A DNA stretch of 64,000 nucleotides, taken from contig OX422217.1 in assembly GCA_949130495.1 (NCBI GenBank), positions 542,071,137-542,135,136 of the forward strand, in the 5' to 3' direction. Positions 47,362 through 57,922 of the stretch are shown here, in pieces; position 1 is the stretch's first letter; each line of letters opens with the position of its first letter. The stretch comes from Sambucus nigra. Its lineage: Eukaryota; Streptophyta; Magnoliopsida; Dipsacales; Adoxaceae. A model generated the notes under the pieces. That model saw only the letters and a program-made list of their open reading frames with translations. It ran no database searches and was not told the DNA's origin. Both the position numbers and the translations under genes were made by a program.

Positions 47362-50232
47362 TGTAACACCCCGCCTAATTAAACACCGGGTGATCAGTCA
47401 TTTATTAATTAATTCAGAATATCAAGTTGGTTCAGATTATGCATCACTGTCAAAAATTATATTATTAAAAATAACCACCTAATATTTAAGAAAAGTTGAT
47501 GTCAAAATTTTATCTTTTTAACTAATTAGAGAACCATAAGAAAAATAACTAAGCATTCACCATTTAATCCAATCACATAAGAATTGAAATACTGAGATAA
47601 TAAAAGGGACTGGAGTAAACACATCCAACCCAAAGTCATATACAATAGTCCAACTAAATAAATCCAACAACTGAAGGGTAAATAACTAAGTTCATAATCT
47701 CTAAATAACGAAATAGAAATGGGCAACAGGCCCTAAATGATGAAATAGCTCAAAAGAAGTCAATGAGAGTCATGAAGGCGGCTACTAACAAGGCCCTGTA
47801 GCTTCCACAGCAGCTACAGCTCATCGAATGAGTGAATCTCCTAAGCTTGGTGTCCCTGTGGTTGGGCACCTGAAAGTTGTTTGACAAGAAAAGAGATTTT
47901 GCAGAAAACGGGTCTGAGGCCGAGTTAAAAATAGTTTTTAAAAAATCAGCAAGGGTTTTAAATGATTTATTAGCCCATATATTTATCATGTTAAATTATC
48001 GAACTCACTTGGGAATGCTCACCTCTCATCTAGTGTGAACGCCTATCGAATATTCAAACCCCGCTAGTTATATTATCATACTAACTAGTGCTTCCTGTCT
48101 AAACCCATCACAGTCTGATAACATCCCCTACTTATTTCCTTCGCAAATTACAATACATATAATTAACCCACCTTAGCATTAATAAGCATTTTCAGCTTTT
48201 TTATCCAATTATGTGACCACTACTTAATTCATTTTCGATTTTATTATAAATTTTACCTACTAAATTCACACAGTAGATATCAACACAAGTGTATAAATAT
48301 ATTCACCCTATCTCATTCATATATATACAAAACTGCACCCCGAGACACAACTACGGTGCCTGCATATATCTGCTATCATGTCCTATTGCATCGCTCATTT
48401 GCATAAAGGACTAAAGGTTCAGTCTCTCGCAAACCATAAAAACAAAACACATCTACTATAGGCAAACATAGTCCCAAGACGATGGGCTACACAGATACCT
48501 ACGCACCCATACGACTGTTATCACTATCGTTCTCACAGATTGTCCATAACTAGGTTCTATTCTCTAGTGATACCACCTGAAGGCTCCTCAAGGCATGATT
48601 GTTCACAATGCGCAACCTCCGCTCAATAGAAAGCAACTTAGGTATGTTATACATATAGTAATCAAATCAATAATTATGCACACAACTTATTATATTCATT
48701 GGGTATTCACCCAAGCTACGTTCTTGAAATTATAGATAATATCATCGTCTCTACTACTCACTTTATGGCTGCACTTCGACTTATCTCTCTAACATATACA
48801 TTTATCTAAGGTTCTATTAATTCTCTATATCCCAGTGAATAGTCTCTCTCTCTCTCTCAACTCATTACTATCTAGGGATTTAAGTCATTCGATAATAGTT
48901 CAAGTTAATTTCTCTCACTTTGACCAACCTATAAAGGTTCTAACATATTCGGGCTAAAATAAGTGTTCTGAAATCTCGTTAGAAGTCCAAGATTCTCGTT
49001 TGAACAAGGTCGTTCGAACGAACTTCTCACTTCAAACGAACTCAAAAATCTCGCTGGAATTCTCGTTCGAACGACCTGGGCAGGTCTTCAAACGAAAATT
49101 TTAAGGGTTCCCCTGTTCATCCCAAGTTCGTTTTTCCAATCTTTTTCTAATCCAAATTCATTTAAAACTCATCCCAACACCCAATCAATGATACTAAACC
49201 ATTCCTAATCTTAATAGGTCACTTTCTAATATAATTTAAATGGAAAATCCTTACATAATCATTGGGAATCTAAACTAATGTCTTCAATCTCTAAAGTCCA
49301 TTAATAATAAACCCACCATGAAAAATCATTCAAAACCCGCCAATTATTTCATGATTATAACATAAAATTTCCAGATTTATCATTCCTACAATAATGTTAT
49401 TCATCTACGTGCAACCCTATCTTCCAATTTCACAATTTAATGGCTATTCAGCCTCAAATCTATAGCATCAATGGTTATCTCATAATCTAGGTTAACATGA
49501 ATCATATATGCTCAGAATTTTAGCAAGATAAACACTTACCTTTTCGTGATCCTCTGAATTTTTGAACAAAATTGGTATCTAGGTGCTCCTCTCTTCGCGA
49601 TCTATGCTTTGGTGTGATTTCCGGTGGAAGAACTTGAATCTTTGGCCCAAATCACCTATGTGTTCTTCTCCCTCTTTGGTTCTCTCCTTATCTCTCACGT
49701 AAGTTGGAAACTGATAACCTCTTCTAACCCACGTACAATCCTTATTTAATTCCTAATTTTCGTCCATTTAATTCTTGAAAAATCCCAAATGACCAAAATA
49801 CCCCTTTGGGGTGTCATCTTGGTTTAAAATGCCCCGGACTCCAAATAAAACACCCGAGTTTTGTTTTTACTATTTTGACCCTTCCGGACACACTGGCACG
49901 CTCAGAATGGCCATATGAGTTACATAAAAACAAGTTATCCTTTTTAGCTCACTAAAGTAATACTGACACGACTCACACGCACGACTTAACTAAGTGTATT
50001 GTAATTGTCGTATATTTCACTCCCGGCCAAAATAATATTCTCATATTCATATATTACTTCACTCACTAAGTAATATTCCACGTGATTGTTTCCGATAAAT
50101 ACTAACTCTTGTCATGCTAGTAATGATTACAATTAAATTCGGATTAATTATAAATTAAATTTTCTCCATTTAAATCAATTAATCCAATTTCCATTATTAA
50201 AATAAAATTCTACAAAAATACGGGGTATTACA
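47362..50232 (-). repeat. 5' LTR of element IV
   Basis: 2871 bp. Starts (minus) TGTAATACCCCG at 50232 and ends GGGGTGTTACA at 47362. Clearly diverged from the 3' LTR by substitutions and small indels, so this is an old insertion. Confidence 0.92.
48971..49095 (-). promoter_or_regulatory. TTCGAA-type palindrome cluster in the 5' LTR of IV
   Basis: About seven copies of a degenerate CTCGTTCGAACGAG motif, centred near 48981, 49001, 49015, 49033, 49056, 49068 and 49089. Best copies are GGTCGTTCGAACGAAC and TTCTCGTTCGAACGACC. Function is inferred only from repetition and symmetry. Confidence 0.65.
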
Positions 50233-50237
50233 ATTAG

Positions 50238-52299
50238 TTCATATTATATTTTTACTAAACCCCTTAATTATTCCTTGTCGACCTACACTAGAATAAATAT
50301 TATTATATACTTTGGTAAATGAAGTAACACTTTGATTTAATTAACAATTACTTGTACCATTTCACATATACTTGACCAAAATTATATATACTTTTAATGA
50401 TTGTGAAAATACTAATGTGAAACATAAAGTATTTAAAAAAAGGATGTTATGTGATAACAACACAATTAATATGTGATCATAGTTCACTATCTTCTCTCTA
50501 AAGTACTTTATATATAAAGAAGCCCTTAAAAGATGGTGATATATAACAAAAGGATCACATATCATTTATACAACCAAGACATCAAGATCACAAACATTGC
50601 AAATGAAGATACAAGCCATGAATCGAATCAAAGGAAGAAATATTATTTAACTCTAAGACATATACACGCCAAGTCACTCAAGAATGAACTCATTCAAGCA
50701 AGATCATCCCATATTAAACCATACATGTTCAAGCATGCACAAGTCATTCACTACATATTCCCAAATAAGACGTATTGCACCAAGCTAAGACATGCATTAC
50801 AGAAGTATTCCTCTAATACTAAGATTTGTACAACATGTTCCAAAGAATTATTTAACCTTAAAGACAAGCTATGTAATATATCATCAAATTGTTCATCCAT
50901 AACATGAGAGTATAAACAAAGCAAATAAAGTATGAAGTGATAAAGAAACAAACAAGCTTCCTAATCATTGCAACGACAAGCACAACATTCATGTTCAAAT
51001 AAGCAAGCTTGGTAAGCAACAAATACCATGATCCAACCAAAGCATGCTCACGTATCATTTTAAGTAACAAGATATTAAGACAATAAAGAAGAATCCATCG
51101 GAATTTTAAAGGTTTAGAAGTTATTCTAAATAAGTAAACAATCTCACAGAAGCAAGTACAAACCCTAAATAACTTCCCTAAACCTTCCCAAACCTTCCCT
51201 AGGTTAAAACCCAGAAAAAGATAATGGTCTCCTTATAGAGTCAACTCCAAGATGAACAAATTATATAGTCGATTCCAAGATGACATACTTATAAAGTTGA
51301 TTCCATTATAGGGTATTTTAAGACAATGCATTATTACTTTTTTCACTTGAGACAAAAATCAAAAGACAAGTTTTCAAAAATACCCGTTTCATATAAAATA
51401 GACTTTATATTTGTGAAAATGACTCCAAAGTTAGTTTGGACAAATATTTTCAGCAACTGTATTTTAAATTTCAAAATAGCCAAATTTTTTCATATTACCA
51501 AACTTCCCTCCAGCGACGAGGTTTTGATATGCTTATAAAAGGAACCCTTTGATTCTCTTCCAAATCACACAATCTATTACACCAATATATCATTAGTTAA
51601 GGTTCCATTATCAAGATTGTGTCATCTAATTACTTGAGTTTTTGCCCAAAGAAATCAAGAAAACACATTTGATAGTTTTAGAACCAAAAACTCCATTAGA
51701 GAAAAAGCTTCAAGAAAAGGCACTTGATGAAAAGTCTATATTGAAACCTTTCTTGGCCAAATTCCAAATCCCTTGACCACTTATGCTAAAGATCCAAAAT
51801 CTTGACCCTCAAACATTGTAGTTGTGATTGTTTGAAAGTTTTATTTCGAGAGAGAAAAAGTGAAAATCCATTTCACCAATGTTTCTTATTTAAGAAAGCA
51901 TTATTTTGCATTTTGGTTACAACACTTTATATTGATACCACAACTAAACTTCATTGTATTTTCACGGACAGTAATGTCGAGGTGTGGTAAATCTTGTAAG
52001 GTGTGATAAATCCATTAGGGTTTGATTAATCCTTGTGAAGTTATTTGTTCTACTTTAGTGAACCGAAGACAGTGAAGTTTCTCGAGTACCGTCTCGAGCG
52101 TGAATGTAGGAAAGGTCAAACCACATTAAAATTTTGGTTTATAATATTTCTCTTAACTCTCTCTTTAATATTGTTATTGACTATCTCGTCTTATTAATTA
52201 TTGATTGATTAATTGAATCATACTATTACAATTAATCTTTTAAATATAAGCTTGAAAATATTTAAATACCCATTTAATTATTTATACTTTTGGGGTAAC
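50238..52299 (+). mobile_element. Probable LTR/leader of a disrupted LTR element (copia-like?)
   Basis: The right boundary is supported by GGGGTAACA at 52299 followed by a TGGTATCAGG primer site at 52303-52312. A TATA box TATAAAAGG lies near 51534. The left LTR boundary could not be fixed and the second LTR was not found. No credible gene lies here; short ORFs such as the one at 50533-50907 are low-complexity and unsupported. Confidence 0.45.
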
Positions 52300-52302
52300 A
52301 GT

Positions 52303-53139
52303 TGGTATCAGGACTTAGCTCATATATACTTATTTTGAAAAATATAGTTTGAGTATAAAGATAAAAAAATGAATGGATATCATTTCACAATAATTTTGGG
52401 AAGATATAATATATCGATTTTAAAAATAGAGGATTTTAGAACATGAAAAATAGTATGTGACAAAAAATCACATCTACTAGATAAACTAATACCTGAAAAG
52501 AAAATTGAGTTAAAAAATGAAGCTATAATAATTCTCTGATCCTATTTATATATTGTTGATGCAGGAAAAGTAGCACATTGCACGGAAGCTAAAAATATGT
52601 GGATTATTCTTACAAAAGAGTACATGAGTGAAGTTACACCAAAAGAATTTATGGTGAAACCATTGAACATCCAAAACACTAATAGAGAAGAAGAAGAATG
52701 CTTTGCAACATTCTCATCCAATGAAGAACCCAAACCTCAACTAAATGTATAAGAAGATTTCAGTAATGATGAGGAAAATTCTGAATCTCTTGAGTTATAT
52801 AGCCTTTCTGAAAAAGAAGAAAGAAATATAATGAAGAGTTATATATATCAATTGAAAATGTAATGAAGGAAAACAAGCAATTAAACCTTAAAAATAAGAA
52901 ACTCAAAAGAGATAACGATATTTTAAAAGAGAAAAGCAAATACCCTCATTCTCTTAAAATAAAAAAAAACAATCAACTTAGAAGGCAAGTTGTCTTATTA
53001 AAAGATTCTTTTGGAAAATATGATTAATGTGACAAAGTTTAATGTTACTTTTTGGGAAACAAAATAAGGAGAGAACTAAAATCTAATCTTTAAAAATAAA
53101 GTAGAGGAACCATAAAAGCATAACCAAAAACCTCAAAGC
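52303..53139 (+). pseudogene. 5' part of a Gag-like region, split by element V
   Basis: Downstream of the PBS, broken frames read VDAGKVAHCTEAKNMWIILT (an AK-x-W block usual in copia-type Gag), then an acidic stretch and a Lys/Glu-rich coiled-coil-like segment (KENKQLNLKNKKLKRDNDIL). Zinc knuckles resume at 59481, after element V. Stops are frequent. The copia assignment rests on the initiator-Met PBS, the A-K-x-W block and the knuckles; no pol is seen. Confidence 0.5.
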
Positions 53140-53555
53140 ATCATTGATATGGCGTAAATATTTCGTATTTCACCCGTTAACGTACGCGTTATTAGCCCCC
53201 TCGGGTACCTTAATTCCTATATTTATGCTCGATAATTAGACAACCTCCATTTACTATGATAACATGCTATATGAGGTATATTTGGGCTTTTGTAGGGATT
53301 ACAGGTGCTAAGTATGAAGTTGGATGCATTCCGGCGAAGTTTCTTACACAATCGCACGCGCAAGGGAAATTTAGTCATTTCATAATTTGGGTAACTAGCC
53401 CAATGTCTTCACGGAAGTTGAAGCCCTCTAAACAAGCTTCGTGTGGCCGAAAATGGTGCGCGATTTCGAGTCCGAACGAAGAAGTTACGGGCTTTTGAGC
53501 GGAAGATAATTTCAAACCAACCAAAAAAAGGGGAAAAATTCAAGACCTGTAGGTC

Positions 53556-53756
53556 CGAATCAATTCGCCCCTTTGAGAATCGATTCGGTTGGAGACAGTA
53601 TACCAGTTCTTCTATTTTCGAATCGATTCAGACCAGCCAAATCGATTCACCCACCATTCCGAATCGATTCGGATTTATCCCGAATCGATTCTCCCCTCTG
53701 GCAGTCTCGAGATATTCTCCAACCGAATCGATTCGTCCCAATGCCGAATCGATTCG
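53556..53756. promoter_or_regulatory. Phased palindrome array, 5' LTR of V (8 copies of CGAATCGATTCG)
   Basis: Copies are centred at 53561.5, 53581.5, 53624.5, 53643.5, 53665.5, 53686.5, 53729.5 and 53750.5; the first carries CAAT for CGAT. The 43-bp gap before 53729 has a different palindrome, TCTCGAGA, centred at 53708.5. Steps are thus 19-22 bp, or about 43 where one is skipped: two DNA helical turns. The array ends about 60 bp upstream of the TATA box, in an enhancer-like position. Confidence 0.85.
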
Positions 53757-53818
53757 GCCCTGCTGATATTTGTTTTTCTCCCCTTTTATTTACAATTTTG
53801 CCATGGGATTTTTTTTTG

Positions 53819-53826
53819 TATAAATA
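53819..53826 (+). promoter_or_regulatory. TATA box of 5' LTR of V
   Basis: TATAAATA after a T-rich run. The corresponding site in the 3' LTR is at 58578-58585. It marks the U3 promoter, with the palindrome array upstream. Confidence 0.7.
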
Positions 53827-54707
53827 CTCTTTCTCTTCATTTTGAAGATATATCTTACATTTCACATTAGTTTAGGGTTTGTATGGAGCCTTGCCCTACT
53901 CCACCACTTTGGCTGTTTTGCCCACTTTGATGTATGTAAGCTTATTAATTTAAGTTGTATTTCATTATTTCCTTGCTTCCATTAATTTACATGCTTTCAT
54001 TTACTTGCTTTCTTTACTCTCTTGCCTAGATTAAATTATTTCTTGCTTAATTAGTTTATTGCTTTGTTAATTAGTTTCATTTATGTCTTGCCCTTAGATA
54101 AATAGGGTCAGGGTTGTGTTCCGCCATTTACGGGTTTGGACCTCGAAATTTAGGGTTTCTTGTAAAATTGCGTTTAATTGAAACCGCGCGTATTAAAGTT
54201 GGATTTTTATGCGTTTAACTTTATTTGTCACGCAACTTTAGTGTTTATAGCGACAATTCGAATTTAATCCGCGTGTGACCATTTTTGGCTAAATGTTTAA
54301 TCTTGCAACTTTGGGTTAAATTCCTTATTGTGTGATGTTTATGCTTAATTGATTATGCTCGATTAAATGCTTTCGAGCCTTAACTCTAATTAGTAGTTGT
54401 TTCAATCCTTGTGGTAGAATCCGATACCGATCCTCGCTTTACTTTTGTGTAGCGTAACTTATTCTTTTCTTTTTCCACCATAACCAACCATCACCTTTTC
54501 ATTTATTTATTTTACACTTTTATTCGTGAAGTTTTAAAGTAATTAACATCTAAAACTCAATCAATCCCTGTGGATTTCTTACGATACCCGACTTATCGCT
54601 GTGCTTGCCTCGCAAGTGTAGTAGTAGCTTAGGTTTTTGCATCGCGGCGGCGAAACACACAATGATTGTGTCCTCACACGAACACACTTTTACCGCTCGA
54701 TCAAAAA

Positions 54708-54725
54708 TGGCGCCGTTGTCGGGGA
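54708..54725 (+). promoter_or_regulatory. Primer-binding site of element V
   Basis: TGGCGCCGTTGTCGGGGA, four bases after the LTR; the widespread PBS type of plant Tat/Athila elements. Confidence 0.88.
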
Positions 54726-54896
54726 GTGTGTTTTAGATTGTAATTGTTTTATTATTTCGTAGTATTTTTTCTTTTGTATTTGTATTCTTTGTTTTAACCT
54801 TTTTTGCAGGATAACATATTTGAGCGCTAAGAAACTTTGATTCATGGTTGCTCACTTTCTTGCTCGGATTCTCCATCTACAAACAACGAGGTAATC

Positions 54897-55805
54897 ATGT
54901 CCTATTATTATAGTTATTACGGTCATTCTAATGATTCTTACTTTGGGGATAGTTTTCAAGTTTTCCATTTTGAAGATTTTCTTGAGTTTGAAAGACTTGA
55001 AAACATTTATCGGAATAAAAATCGTTATTGGGAGCTTGAGTTGGATTCATTATTCGAATCCAATGACGATTCTTATTTCGATACTTTCGAAGACGAGTTT
55101 CAACCAAATGAGGAGTCTGAGGCTTTTGAGACGAGGAAGCCTACTTTGGAAGAAACTTTGCTTCTTTACTCCCAAGGTTTGGAAAGCCTAAATGATGCTG
55201 AAATGAGACTTGGAGCACTTTGCGATGAGATGAATTCTTATGCACAAAACAACGAGGCGGTGGAAACTTGTGTTTCACCTAAATTTTTTGAAGAATTTCT
55301 CATCGAATGTGAATCTCTCTCCCCCGAAATTCAATCTCCTTCTGACGATATGTTGACGGAGATTGAATTTAATTCATTACCATATACGTTTTCCGTCATT
55401 GAACCATTAGAATTACCGGTTGATTCCTATGAGTCGGTAGAAACTTTTAAAACTTCTACACTTTTTGCCGATGAGGACTCCTTACCGGACTTGTTTTCGA
55501 TGGATGTTATCCCGATGTGTGCACCATCTCCCATTCCATTTGAAAAATGTTTGGGAGATGAGTCAATTTTTCTTGGACCTCAAGTGTACCTTTCCCCCTT
55601 ATTATCCAAATCCCCCATTGTCCGCCTAAAATTTCAAATTGGCGATGGTTCACTTTTTTCACCACTCACATGCCTTCCGTTATTCAAACGGAATTCTTAT
55701 TTTCCGGGAGGCATGTTCGCTTTGGAGGGTCCACCGTTGATCTTTCAAAGTCAAATCCCTTTTTGGGTGGACCCTCAACTATTTAGACATCTAGTGTATA
55801 GTTAG
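54897..55805 (+). CDS. Acidic protein of a non-autonomous retrotransposon, Gag-related at best
   Basis: Starting at ATG 54897 (MSYYYSYYGHSND) the ORF runs 302 codons to TAG at 55803-55805. The frame is also open upstream to 54837 but has no ATG there. It is rich in Asp, Glu, Tyr, Phe and Ser and has no membrane segment, zinc knuckle or enzyme motif. Residues around 80-120 (KPTLEETLLLYSQGLESLND, then AEMRLGALCDEM) weakly recall the KPSLE...RLE..LGQL segment near the end of Athila/Tat Gag. The C-terminal half (PFEKCLGDESIFLGPQVYLS and FWVDPQLFRHLVYS) is unlike anything I know. A TTTTTGCAG acceptor-like site lies upstream at 54801-54809, so a spliced leader is possible. It is intact, unlike every pol gene in this window. 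Confidence 0.7.
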   Translation: MSYYYSYYGHSNDSYFGDSFQVFHFEDFLEFERLENIYRNKNRYWELELDSLFESNDDSYFDTFEDEFQPNEESEAFETRKPTLEETLLLYSQGLESLNDAEMRLGALCDEMNSYAQNNEAVETCVSPKFFEEFLIECESLSPEIQSPSDDMLTEIEFNSLPYTFSVIEPLELPVDSYESVETFKTSTLFADEDSLPDLFSMDVIPMCAPSPIPFEKCLGDESIFLGPQVYLSPLLSKSPIVRLKFQIGDGSLFSPLTCLPLFKRNSYFPGGMFALEGPPLIFQSQIPFWVDPQLFRHLVYS

Positions 55806-57922
55806 TGAGAAGCCTAAATAGTAGGTTGTATATAGTTAGCTTTTTAATTTTCTTTCTTTCCTATTTTTCTTTCCTTTTAATTTAGTCTATTGTAATTAGT
55901 TAAATTTTTGTTATTTGTTTTTGCTATGCTCGGTACTAACTTGTTTTGTAGATTTGTTTGGACTCATGCTTATGGAGATCGCTCCAATTTTGGGTAATAT
56001 CGTTCTTTTCCTCTCTTTGTGTTGTGTTCTTAATGCGCATTGAGGACAATGCAACATTTAAGTTAGGGGGTGTAGGATATTCTATCCATTTCATGTGTAG
56101 TCCATTGATTTGCTTACTTGTTAGTTACTAAGTATGCTTTTTGTTAAAAAAAATTGAAAATTTTCAAAAATATTTTCTTTCTTTTTTCTCCTTTGTTGGG
56201 TATTTTGCCTTGTTTCCGATGACAAATTTTAATAATTGCCCAATCCAATAGACAACCCAACGATGCATGTTCTTGATTTTAGAAATTATTAGACTTTAGT
56301 CCTCAAATCATTGATATTGTGAATAACTTCATGAATTAAACTTTATCCCATGAGCATATTCACGTTCCTTGTTATATTGATTTGGTTTAAGATTTTTATA
56401 ACTCGGTAATCTTTTGTTGCATTGTATATAATTACACCGAGTAAGCTTTGTACCTTTCGTCGTTTGTGAGTGTATACATTATTCTTTCCTCTTTGAAAAC
56501 GTTGAATTCGTCGGTAATCTCTCTATTCTTTCATTTGACCGTTCATTAATTGAGTTCATACTTGAAATGTGTTACTTGAGCATGATTTTCATATATTGTT
56601 TTGGCTCGAGAATTGTGTAAACTTTGTGAAATGATCATAGGCATTCTTTGTTATATCACCCTTATTAACCTTGACCTCACCTTATATGTTTCCCTAGTTA
56701 ACCCCTTTGAGCCTAAATATAGCCTTTCGTTTCATATCCCTATTCCCATAACCAACTCCGCATTGGAGTTTTAGCCCATATATACATCTTTCCTCACCTT
56801 TGTTTGGAATATTACTTGGGATTGAATGATGCTGTTATGATGTCGATTGCAATTTAGGCATATGAGAGTTTGATAAGAAAAGAAAAGAATGTAGTAAAAA
56901 AAAAGTGAAGAAAAAGAGAAAGAAAAAAGCAAAAGAAAACAAAAGAAAACATGAAAAAGAAGAAAAGAAAAAGAAAGAGAAAGTTGTAAATGTTGTATAG
57001 TGTTCAATAATCTTTGATTGCTCTCCCCGATGATATATCTAATGCTGTTTTGGAACTTGTTTTCCAATTTTGTAATTGCCCACATTTTCCCCATTATTCC
57101 AAGTTTTCATTCCGAACACTTTGAATCCGAACATACATCCCTTTCGTTTCGTACCCTATCCTAGCCTTCATTATGACCCTATAAAGTCCTATGTGATCTT
57201 AGGGTGAATTTGATTTAAAAGTCATAATAGTTTTGATAATCTGTGAAAATACATTTCGCCTCTTTTAGTGAGTGGTATCTTTCATTGAGATTACAAGTTT
57301 TTCATTTCTTATATAGCGTTCTTCATCTGTGACATGTGCGCGGCCTAGTTTCCATTTCCATTTACTCTTTATGCTCACATGTCCCGTGTATTACCTCCCT
57401 TTTCATAGTGAATTCATTTGATGAGCGTAATGCCCGTGAGGATTGAATATATGCTTGCTTTATGTTTATCCGGGTTATTTAAGTTTTTAACAAATCATAT
57501 TTTGCATTTGCTCTCCCCCCTCCCACTTTTAAAGTTTCAATTCTATGAGGTGCATTTAACCTGTTAATAATAACGGACTTTAGCTTGAATTCGTTCAATA
57601 TGCTAATAACATGTTTGAAATCTTTTTCGTTGTTGCTGTGTTTGTCGCATGTTGGGTTGGGCATATTTTGAGGAAACCATGTGATGTTTGTGGGTACCAT
57701 CTCTGAAAACCCTCACGAGACGACACTCGTCCACTAGGGTAACCTAGGGGTTTAACGGCTTATTGCATATGCTAAATGCAATCGTACGCCCGCGAAAGTG
57801 GCCTTATCTTTTTATTACTTTTTCATCCCATTTTGTACTTGTATCCTGCTGTTGGTTTACTTGTAGTTCTTGTTGTTTCCTATTTCATTGCTAGGGACTA
57901 GCAATGTGTAAGTGAGGGGGTG
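55806..57922 (+). other. Non-coding 3' interior of element V
   Basis: No further ORF. It holds TTAAGTTAGGGGGTG (56063-56077), possibly an internal polypurine tract, and a 120-nt purine-rich stretch at about 56873-56990. The terminal PPT AGTGAGGGGGTG (57911-57922) abuts the 3' LTR. Confidence 0.75.

Larger units (their letters stand above)
39631..50232 (-). mobile_element. Ty3/Gypsy chromovirus IV (Tekay/Del type), minus strand
   Basis: Long LTRs (39631-42498 and 47362-50232) are flanked by exact ATTAG duplications (39626-39630 and 50233-50237). Reading leftward: PBS, gag, protease, RT, RNase H, integrase and a chromodomain-like C-terminus, then the PPT. A long LTR, this PBS and the C-terminal ILDRYERKLRSK...LVRVQWRHH block point to the Tekay/Del lineage. 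Every domain has stop codons, many where a Gln codon would be expected, so the element is dead. It is a relative of the short elements I and II, with closely similar sequence around the PPT. Confidence 0.92.
53145..54703 (+). repeat. 5' LTR of element V
   Basis: 1559 bp, TGATATGGCG to CGCTCGATCA. Contains the palindrome array, a TATA box at 53819-53826 and a long T-rich downstream part. It is 19 bp longer than the 3' LTR, which equals one missing array unit. Confidence 0.93.

Noticed and set aside
50533..50907. 124-codon plus-strand ORF
   Set aside because: AT-driven Lys/Asn/Ile-rich frame without recognisable motif or neighbours; probably chance within a degenerate LTR or leader.
53556..53756. 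Regularly spaced palindromes read as a CRISPR array
   Set aside because: Repeats are 12 bp with ~9-bp spacers, lie inside an LTR duplicated in the second LTR, and there is no cas gene; this is plant DNA.
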